A stretch of 12,580 nt of DNA from Spirochaetales bacterium. GTDB lineage: Bacteria; Spirochaetota; Spirochaetia; DSM-27196; SLST01. The stretch spans positions 1-12,580 of the forward strand of contig DAOWMR010000033.1 of the NCBI GenBank assembly GCA_030642995.1, read 5' to 3'. The notes below the pieces were generated by a model. That model was not told the origin of the DNA, did no database searches, and was given only the letters and a program-made list of their open reading frames with translations. Made by a program: the position numbers and the translations under genes. Shown here one piece after another: positions 7,041 through 12,580 of the stretch (position 1 is the stretch's first letter; each line of letters opens with the position of its first letter).

Positions 7041-7430
7041 CTACCGTATCGCGGGCCGTTTCATCATTGCTTTGTCCTCGAATCCGTAGCGCCGGTACAA
7101 CTCGTGTGCGTCCCGCGTTCCGAGGTAGATGTTTGTATCGCGGACGTTCGGGTGCTCCAGCATGACGCCGAGCATCCATGTGCCGAGTCCGTTTGCGCGG
7201 TGGTCGGAATCGATCATGAAGTCGCAGAACCACGAGAAGGTGGCGCCGTCGGTGACAAATCGGCCGAAGCCAATCTGGATCAATCCTTCAGCCACTGGAA
7301 TGCAGTCGATGATACTCCGGAGCCTATCAGGGCCTTTGCGGCATCGCAAGGGCTGATGGGCTGCGTGGGGCCGAGTAGTCGCTGATGCCTGAGCGCGATC
7401 GGATCGCGACTCGGGGCGATGACCCCCCAC
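7041..7430 (-). CDS. GNAT-family acetyltransferase, N-terminus doubtful (possibly degraded)
   Basis: The C-terminal about 90 residues are clearly GNAT: LIQIGFGRFVTDGATFSWFCDF, then the acetyl-CoA-binding turn RANGLGTWML (Q/RxxGxG/A type), and TRDAHELYRRYGF near the end, as in small bacterial acetyltransferases. The first about 38 residues from GTG 7430 are rich in Arg, His, Ala and Pro and do not resemble the usual N-terminal helix pair. There is no good ribosome binding site. TTG 7349 is an alternative start that gives only 102 residues. An adjacent frame contains DYSAPRSP, faintly like the family's SYW-x-GR segment, before two stops at about 7323-7328. The 5' part may therefore be frameshifted. 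The gene is upstream of and co-directional with the methyltransferase (10 nt gap) and divergent from the VWA gene. Confidence 0.65.
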   Translation of the reverse strand: MGGHRPESRSDRAQASATTRPHAAHQPLRCRKGPDRLRSIIDCIPVAEGLIQIGFGRFVTDGATFSWFCDFMIDSDHRANGLGTWMLGVMLEHPNVRDTNIYLGTRDAHELYRRYGFEDKAMMKRPAIR

Positions 7431-7467
7431 CTGAGTTGCCTCGGCGCAATTGGTCTCCGTGCCGCGT

Positions 7468-7496
7468 TTGCGAATAGCCCCCGTCTGCCCTATGCT
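7468..7496 (+). promoter_or_regulatory. Candidate sigma-70-type promoter for the VWA gene
   Basis: TTGCGA (7468-7473) and TATGCT (7491-7496) are separated by 17 bp, each matching 4 of 6 consensus bases. Transcription would start about 30 nt before ATG 7532, leaving space for the strong Shine-Dalgarno. This is a consensus match only. Confidence 0.4.
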
Positions 7497-7520
7497 GGAA
7501 TAATGGGCCTGTCGGGTCCG

Positions 7521-7526
7521 AGGAGG
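7521..7526 (+). promoter_or_regulatory. Strong Shine-Dalgarno of the VWA gene
   Basis: AGGAGG ends 5 nt before ATG 7532. It is one of the two best ribosome binding sites in the window and settles the start of the large secreted protein. Confidence 0.8.
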
Positions 7527-7531
7527 TCACC

Positions 7532-9898
7532 ATGAACCGCATTCTTGTCGTGGTCACGCTATTGCTAACCCTGAGCGCACCTCTGTTCGCCGCGGGTGCT
7601 TCGGAGAGCGCTGCGTCGGCAACCCGCGGCCGATATCTGGCCGGGCAGGGGATCATCGTCCCGCCGGAAGAGATCCTTGTTGACAACTACATAGCGCAGA
7701 TCAACTACAACTATCCAGCCCCCGAGGGTCCGGTCGGCGTGTCTCTCTACACCGCCAATCAGCAGCTGTCCAATCGTGGCCAGGAGTCGGTCCTGCACAT
7801 CGGCATCCAGGGCGAGACGCGCGAGTGGGATGAGTTGGCGCCGATGAACCTTGCATTCGTCATTGACACGAGCGCTTCCATGGCCGATGAGAACAAGCTG
7901 GAGTGGGTACAATCGGCCTTTGAGCTATTCATTGATCGGGTTCGACCGACCGACTACCTCGCTCTCGTCGTCTTCAACGACGCCCCCGCGACGCTCGTCC
8001 CGTCGGTCCGAGTGAGCGATGACGATGTGAAGGCCCGATTCTCGGAGGCTGTCGCGGGACTCGTTGCCCAGGGTGGAAGCGATCTGGAGGCTGGACTCAA
8101 AGCCGGATACGAGCAGATCATGCGCAACTACCGGGCCGACTACACCAATCGGGTGCTGTTTCTCTCCGACGGTACCGAGATCTCATCGCGCCTGAGCCGG
8201 GCCGGCGGTCAGACCGGGCAGATCCGCGCAACGCTCATCTGGAACAACCGCAACGATCTGGATCTTCACATGATCACACCAACCGGGGAGGAGATCTTCT
8301 ATGGCAACTCACTCTCCGCGTCGGGCGGTCAGCTTGACGTGGACATGAACGTGAACGGAGAAACCACCAAACCGGTGGAGAACATTTTCTGGTCAATCCA
8401 TAGCGACCCGCCGGAAGGCCCCTATGAGGTGTTTGTCCGCAACTACGGCTACCACGAGCCGTTGCGAGGCGAAACCGAGTTTATCGTTGATTTGAAGTTT
8501 GGAAGCGAGACAAGTCGATTTGAGGGCACGGTGAAAGGGACCGGCCAAAGAAGCGACGTTGTTGCCTTCCGATTCAACTACGCTACCGACACGGTCCGGA
8601 AGGCAGAGATCTATCAGATAGCCGAGCAGTACGGCTCCCTCGGGATCAACGTGACGACTGTCGGTGTGGGGACAGAGTTCGATCTGGATTTCATGAACAA
8701 CCTTGCCAGAGAATCCGGGGGTAGCTCGCGGTTCATTGCCGATCAACGGGAGATGGAAGAGATCTTCGGTAGCGAGTTCGATCGGATGGTAGTTTCTGCG
8801 GCCAGGAATCTTGCCATTGACGTGGAGTTTCTCACCGATGTTGAAATCCTCGAGACCTGGGGGTACAACCACGAAATTGGTGATAACGGTGGCCGGTTCT
8901 CGCAGCCGACACTCCACGCCCGCGACTACGAGACTATCCTGATCCGGTACTTGATTCCGCCCGGGGTCTCCCCGGGGGAGCTGTCGCTTGCCCGGGCTAC
9001 GATCGAATACGACACCCTCGGGGGGCATCGAGAAACTGTCGTTGCCGACCCGGTAACCGTTCACATCGTGGATACCCCGATGCCCGTCTCCGGCTATTCA
9101 GACGGTGTGGTGCTGCAGTCCGGTACAATGATGGACTTCGCCCGGCGCATGGAGCGCATCGGTGAGCTTTACTACGACGCCCGGGACATCTCGTACGGGA
9201 TTGACGGCGAGGTTCCGGTGGAAGCGGTGGCGAAGCTGAGGGAGGCGCTGGAGATCACACGGATTGGTCGGGCGGAGCTGGAGAACGCCGGGCTTCGCTT
9301 GGACGACACCGCCTTTGACGATGAGATGGAGATTTTCACTGCGTACGAGCAGATTCTCCGCACGGATCTGAACGTGCTTTCCCAACCGGCCGACGTGACC
9401 GACGAGCCCGTAGAACCGCTCGATGAGCCGGATGACCCGGTGCCGGCACAGCTTTCCGCTCTCCCGTCTGAGGTTGCTCTGGAGACACACGTGAAGCACC
9501 TGGTGGATGAGATCATCCTGGGCTTTCCGGCAGGCGGCACGCCCGTTGTGGCCGTTGCCGGCGTGGCGCCCGGTCCCACCTCTTCAGGTGTGCTCGTTGA
9601 GCTCGTCAACAGCGGGCTGCTGACCGCGCTCGCGTCGCAGTCCGGGATCACAGTAGTCGAACGGGATCGGATTGAGCAGATTCTTGAAGAGCAGGAGCTG
9701 AGCCTTTCAGGGCTCGTGGATACGACAACCGCGGTCCGGATCGGGAACATTGCGGCGGCACAGTACATCGTTACGGGCTCGCTGATAGAAACCACCGAGT
9801 CGGTAATCATCTTCGCCCGGGTTGTAAACGTAGAGTCCGGCGTCGTGGAATCTGCAGCCCAGGCCATTGTGTCACGGGCGAGCGTTCCGGAGGGGTAG
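7532..9898 (+). CDS. Secreted VWA protein with inserted DUF2135 (YfaP-like) domain and C-terminal CsgG-like domain
   Basis: Exported protein of 788 residues. A signal peptide (about 1-21, VVVTLLLTLSAPLFA then AGASES) has no lipobox cysteine. The VWA domain starts near 105 with an intact MIDAS set: DTSAS (112-116), Ser 183 in GGSDLEAG, and Asp 213 in LFLSDG. Directly after LSDGTEISS the VWA fold is interrupted by about 120 residues (229-348) resembling DUF2135/YfaP: LIWNNRNDLDLHMITPTGEE, SGGQLDVD, PPEGPYEVFVRNYG. The VWA fold resumes with GINVTTVGVGTEFD (371-384). A beta-rich region (about 425-515) and a helical linker follow. Residues about 671-782 are CsgG/FlgO-like: LVNSGLLTALASQSGITVVERDRIEQILEE, then AAQYIVTGSL. 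The role is probably metal-dependent protein binding in the periplasm or at the cell surface; the ligand is unknown. The C-terminal assignment is by pattern. Confidence 0.88.
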   Translation: MNRILVVVTLLLTLSAPLFAAGASESAASATRGRYLAGQGIIVPPEEILVDNYIAQINYNYPAPEGPVGVSLYTANQQLSNRGQESVLHIGIQGETREWDELAPMNLAFVIDTSASMADENKLEWVQSAFELFIDRVRPTDYLALVVFNDAPATLVPSVRVSDDDVKARFSEAVAGLVAQGGSDLEAGLKAGYEQIMRNYRADYTNRVLFLSDGTEISSRLSRAGGQTGQIRATLIWNNRNDLDLHMITPTGEEIFYGNSLSASGGQLDVDMNVNGETTKPVENIFWSIHSDPPEGPYEVFVRNYGYHEPLRGETEFIVDLKFGSETSRFEGTVKGTGQRSDVVAFRFNYATDTVRKAEIYQIAEQYGSLGINVTTVGVGTEFDLDFMNNLARESGGSSRFIADQREMEEIFGSEFDRMVVSAARNLAIDVEFLTDVEILETWGYNHEIGDNGGRFSQPTLHARDYETILIRYLIPPGVSPGELSLARATIEYDTLGGHRETVVADPVTVHIVDTPMPVSGYSDGVVLQSGTMMDFARRMERIGELYYDARDISYGIDGEVPVEAVAKLREALEITRIGRAELENAGLRLDDTAFDDEMEIFTAYEQILRTDLNVLSQPADVTDEPVEPLDEPDDPVPAQLSALPSEVALETHVKHLVDEIILGFPAGGTPVVAVAGVAPGPTSSGVLVELVNSGLLTALASQSGITVVERDRIEQILEEQELSLSGLVDTTTAVRIGNIAAAQYIVTGSLIETTESVIIFARVVNVESGVVESAAQAIVSRASVPEG

Positions 9899-9927
9899 GT
9901 CGGAGCAATCCCGCTGCCTGAGCTGTT

Positions 9928-9963
9928 CGCGGCGGCACGCCGGTAGATCCGGCGGCTGCCGCG
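9928..9963 (+). terminator. Strong GC hairpin after the VWA gene, probable terminator without U-tract
   Basis: The arms 9928-9943 and 9949-9963 pair over 15 positions, including one G-T pair, with a single bulged A at 9937 and a 5-nt loop (TAGAT). It lies about 30 nt past the VWA stop. No run of T follows, so it is either a non-canonical terminator or a 3'-end stabilising hairpin. Confidence 0.55.
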
Positions 9964-9971
9964 CGGTGCCA

Positions 9972-10000
9972 TTGACTCACTGACCGATCAGAACAACAAT
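9972..10000 (+). promoter_or_regulatory. Candidate sigma-70-type promoter for the cyclase gene
   Basis: TTGACT (9972-9977, 5 of 6 consensus bases) is followed after 17 bp by AACAAT (9995-10000, 4 of 6). The expected transcript would begin around 10006-10008, only a few nt before ATG 10012. That would make the message nearly leaderless, consistent with the absence of a Shine-Dalgarno. Consensus match only. Confidence 0.35.
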
Positions 10001-10011
10001 TGCTCACGACA

Positions 10012-11523
10012 ATGGACTCCCGAATTGTGCGCGCAGTCAAGGAAGATGGTCTCTCGTCCCACGTTAAGGATGTGTTTCTTGTCTGCTACGACCAGATAAT
10101 CACGCGCAAGATTTCGAACATCTCCGAGCTCATGGAGTATCTGAGCGATCTCACGTGGCACCCGAGTCTTGAAAAGGTCGTGCGGAAGTGTTTTCGGCTC
10201 ATTCGTGAGCTGCACTGGGGCATTTTTAGGGATCTAGACAAGGAGCAGTTGCCCAAGCTGTGGAAGTCTCTGGTCATTCCCGACCGCAGATTTCGCGATC
10301 TCGGTGACCTGAAACGGAACATCCAGGTTCCGAACACCTACTGTGCGCTCATGGACATCCACGCCTACACCGAATTCTGTCAGAAGCACCGCCACAATTT
10401 CTCCATGCTCAACATGCTGGATGGGATTATCCAAAAGGACATCAAAGAGATAGCCATGAAGAACGGTTGTCTCTCGTTTCGATCGGCCGGCGACAATATC
10501 CTCATGATAGGCTCCTCCGCCGGTGATCTCCTGCGGGCATGTCTGGGCATTGTGGACTGTTTCTCCCGCAGGCGGGTGATCAAGAGCACGAAATTGTCCG
10601 AAACGCGCAAGGGCAAATCAATCGTTCTCCAGGATATCCACGTGACGGCCGGCATCGCGGGCGGGATGAACTACAGTTCCCTCATCGTCACACAGGACGG
10701 GGACGTCTCGGGAAGCATCGTGAACACGGCAGCGCGGCTCCAGGGTTTCGCGAATTTCCTCTCTCCGCAGCAATCCAAGGTGATGGTGACTTCCCATGTC
10801 TATTCGGGTTTCCTCCGGGAGAACAGGCGTACAAGCAAGGACCATGTTCACGGATTCGGGTTCTTCGCCTGTGGCAAGGTGTACTTCAAGGGGGGTGGCC
10901 TCTCGGTCTACGAGGTTCTCTACACCGAACGAGACCTTCACAAGACGCAGTACCAGAAGGAATATCGAGAGACGCTCCACACGATGCACACCGGCGTGTG
11001 GAAAGAGCGCCTCATACCGGACGTTATTGCGCTGGTGATCGCGGTGCTTCACGCCGTGCCGATTCCCAGGCTCGAGGTTCTCCTGGATGATGAGAAGAAG
11101 GTCTACACCGGCTCCACCATCATCAGTCTCTGCGAACACGCGGTAGACACCTACCGGCTTGAGAAGGATCACCGCCGAATGAACGATCGTCTGCAGAAAC
11201 TGTTGACCATCGTCGAACTGGTGAAAGGCTTTGATCGACTGGTGCTCATCCATCTGCGCCAGGTGGTTGCGCTCTTTGACCGCATGACCGACGAATTTGA
11301 ATCGATTCAGTATGAGCGGGTGATGAGCAATCAGAGTGGCTTGTTCAGCCACAAGGAGAGGCGGGTGCTGGCAGATGCTGGGCGCCTTGCCAAGGCCAGA
11401 CATCAGTTGATTGAGCACGGCAAGCAGAACAACAACATCTACTCGGCCGCCATGCTCTGGAACAAGGTCATATCCGATCACGAGAAAACCTGGGAGTTTG
11501 AGATCTACAGCGGGAAACGGTAG
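10012..11523 (+). CDS. Class III nucleotide cyclase-like protein
   Basis: Cytosolic protein of 503 residues with no membrane segment. A helical N-terminal region (1-105) precedes a class III adenylate/guanylate cyclase domain (about 107-305). It has the first metal Asp in ALMDIHAYTEF (Asp 115), the second in FRSAGDNI (Asp 161), and the nucleotide-binding GDVSGSIVNTAARLQGFA (Asp 231, Asn 238, Arg 242). The lysine that usually precedes GD by three positions and contacts adenine is Arg 157 here. The other catalytic positions are kept, so activity is likely but base specificity is uncertain. The C-terminal about 195 residues are helical, charged and unrecognised (KDHRRMNDRLQKLL region). The start is ATG 10012; a TTG at 10000 would add four residues, and neither has a ribosome binding site. 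A strong hairpin upstream separates it from the VWA gene, so it probably has its own promoter. Confidence 0.85.
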   Translation: MDSRIVRAVKEDGLSSHVKDVFLVCYDQIITRKISNISELMEYLSDLTWHPSLEKVVRKCFRLIRELHWGIFRDLDKEQLPKLWKSLVIPDRRFRDLGDLKRNIQVPNTYCALMDIHAYTEFCQKHRHNFSMLNMLDGIIQKDIKEIAMKNGCLSFRSAGDNILMIGSSAGDLLRACLGIVDCFSRRRVIKSTKLSETRKGKSIVLQDIHVTAGIAGGMNYSSLIVTQDGDVSGSIVNTAARLQGFANFLSPQQSKVMVTSHVYSGFLRENRRTSKDHVHGFGFFACGKVYFKGGGLSVYEVLYTERDLHKTQYQKEYRETLHTMHTGVWKERLIPDVIALVIAVLHAVPIPRLEVLLDDEKKVYTGSTIISLCEHAVDTYRLEKDHRRMNDRLQKLLTIVELVKGFDRLVLIHLRQVVALFDRMTDEFESIQYERVMSNQSGLFSHKERRVLADAGRLAKARHQLIEHGKQNNNIYSAAMLWNKVISDHEKTWEFEIYSGKR

Positions 11524-11547
11524 CCGGTCCCTACTGCCACGAACCCA

Positions 11548-11875
11548 TCATGTGCCCGCACCAGCGGAACTGTCAGGCGAACACCGCCTCCAGTTCCACC
11601 ACCGCTCCGGCGCACCGCTGCAGCCGGCGTCATCGAGTATTGATTTGTCGCACACCACGACAATGTCGGGCTGAACGACGGTGGTGACATTGTCATCGTT
11701 GATTGACGTGCCGCGGTCGCCGCCAACCTCCGGCGCCGGTTCCGGCTGTGGCAGGCGAATGTCAAACGGCGCATGGTAGAGTTCACATCCACGAATCTGA
11801 ACGATGGGGTCGAGCGCCCGTATGAGCCGCATCGAGAGCAACTGATACCGACGAGCGGGCGCTATTGAACCTCGT
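11548..11875 (-). pseudogene. Truncated, frameshifted Uma2-family (DUF820) gene remnant
   Basis: Read on the minus strand from about 11868, the frame gives SIAPARRYQLLSMRLIRAL, then GCELYHAPFDIRLP, TVVQPDIVVVCDKSILDD and GCSGAPE. These are the central motifs of Uma2 endonuclease-like proteins, including the Asp of PDIVVVCD. The N-terminal ERWELIDG part is absent because the preceding transglutaminase gene ends here. After GAPE the frame breaks: VVEL appears in a shifted frame and CSPDSS in the original one, suggesting two small compensating indels. A TGA follows at 11548-11550, before the expected catalytic lysine region. The piece is therefore an inactive fragment. It occupies nearly the whole 338-bp gap between the cyclase and transglutaminase genes; the remaining bases (11524-11547) show nothing. 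Confidence 0.75.
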
Positions 11876-12580
11876 ACTCCAGCAGCGTCCAGAACGATGT
11901 GCGTCGATTGTGGTTGATCTTGAGGGTAACCTTCAGTTGACCTCGCACCGGCAGGATGGTGCCGATGAGCGTATCCCCGTCCAGGGTCAGGTAGGAGAAC
12001 TCCCTGTTGTTGATGAATGCCCCTTCGGACACGCCGGGGGCATGAAGCACTACACTGACTTCCTCACCGGCCGGCAGAAGTTCCTGGAGCGGGGCCTGGA
12101 GAACTCTGATCCCATGCCCACTGAACGAATACGCGAACGGTAGTCCCGCGCCGTTGGCCACTGCATCGAGGACCTCCTGATCGTCAAACCCCAGATCGTA
12201 TAGATGTTCGTATACGTACGACGCGATGAATGGCTGAGCGAGGTACTCCTTCATATCGATTGGATCACTGATCAACTGCCAGTCGACTTCTGCCGGAAGG
12301 TGGGTGCGGAGAAAGAGTTCGGGGTGCGGATCAAACCAGAACTCACCGTAATCTCTCACGAACCGATGGCCATCCACGTAGCCGGAGCCCCAGGTCGCGT
12401 CAAACAGGTGCCAGGCGTTATCCACCCGGATCGCATTCCAGGCGTGGTTGGTCCTGCTGAAGGTGCGGCCGGTGCGATAGCCATATCCCTTTGAATAGCC
12501 GGACACCAGGACCACGTCCAGGCCGAGTCCCGATCCCAGTTCGCTGAAAAGCGCGGCGTACCCCTGACAGACCGACATGC
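11862..12580 (-). CDS. Transglutaminase-like (KY-type) protein, 5' end beyond the window
   Basis: C-terminal 238 or more residues of a transglutaminase/papain-fold protein; the gene continues past the right window edge, so the Met at 12578 is probably internal. The catalytic triad is visible: Cys in SVCQGYAALF (residue 4 from that Met), His in TNHAWNAI (45) and Asp in HLFDATWGSG (60). The following FVRDYGEFWFDPHPELFLRTHLP matches the KY-subfamily extension. The last about 100 residues are probably beta-rich and unassigned (LPAGEEVSVVLHAPG, TLIGTILPVRGQLKVTLKI). Such proteins are usually exported in bacteria, but the N-terminus that would show a signal peptide is missing. It could be a cross-linking enzyme, protease or peptidoglycan-related enzyme. 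Its stop TAG lies within the junction to the Uma2 remnant. Confidence 0.85.
   Translation of the reverse strand, partial: MSVCQGYAALFSELGSGLGLDVVLVSGYSKGYGYRTGRTFSRTNHAWNAIRVDNAWHLFDATWGSGYVDGHRFVRDYGEFWFDPHPELFLRTHLPAEVDWQLISDPIDMKEYLAQPFIASYVYEHLYDLGFDDQEVLDAVANGAGLPFAYSFSGHGIRVLQAPLQELLPAGEEVSVVLHAPGVSEGAFINNREFSYLTLDGDTLIGTILPVRGQLKVTLKINHNRRTSFWTLLEYEVQ

Noticed and set aside
10618..11481. Long antisense open frame opposite the cyclase gene
   Set aside because: Mirror of the codon bias of a well-supported gene; no domain, ribosome binding site or coherent composition.
11659..11694. Inverted repeat GACAATGTC / GACATTGTC, a possible operator or terminator
   Set aside because: Both arms fall in the codons for DNV and DIV of the Uma2 remnant (DNVTTVVQPDIVVV), so coding similarity explains them. 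No T-run follows.

Overview
The window is GC-rich bacterial DNA, densely coding, with ATG, GTG and probably TTG starts and Shine-Dalgarno sites of the AGGAGG type. The secreted VWA protein has a signal peptide ending in a small-residue/Ser/Glu stretch (LFAAGASES). That pattern, the CsgG-like tail and the signalling content would suit a spirochaete, but this is a tentative guess from style and not a taxonomic call. I see no rRNA, tRNA, CRISPR array, transposase or integrase.

Layout. (1) 13-1551, minus: a two-nuclease DUF2779 protein, a Cas4/RecB-like PD-(D/E)XK part with an Fe-S-type cysteine set joined to a DEDD exonuclease-like part. (2) 1654-6304, plus: an ADP-ribosylglycohydrolase, then an SF1 UvrD-like helicase with an unusual N-terminal helical domain and coiled coil, an unrecognised 87-residue protein and an exported CPBP-type membrane protease. 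The last three overlap end to start (8 nt, then 4 nt), so they are almost certainly co-transcribed. (3) 7430-6410, minus: a GNAT acetyltransferase with a doubtful N-terminus, followed 10 nt later by a class I methyltransferase. (4) 7532-9898, plus: a large secreted protein with a VWA domain interrupted by a DUF2135 (YfaP-like) domain, plus a C-terminal CsgG-like domain. (5) 10012-11520, plus: a class III nucleotide cyclase-like protein. (6) 12580-11862, minus: a transglutaminase-like (KY-type) protein cut by the window edge.

Two degraded pieces of Uma2-family (DUF820) genes sit directly 3' of the methyltransferase and of the transglutaminase. One carries the family N-terminus and the other the middle of the family. 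They are on the same strand but in reversed order, and they bracket the 6.4-11.9 kb block.

Working together: the most suggestive cluster is the nuclease / ADP-ribosylglycohydrolase / helicase / small protein / CPBP block. It combines nucleic-acid processing with reversal of ADP-ribosylation, and would fit a DNA-repair or anti-phage module, but nothing in the sequence proves a joint function. The second half looks like signalling and envelope genes, each with its own transcription signals.
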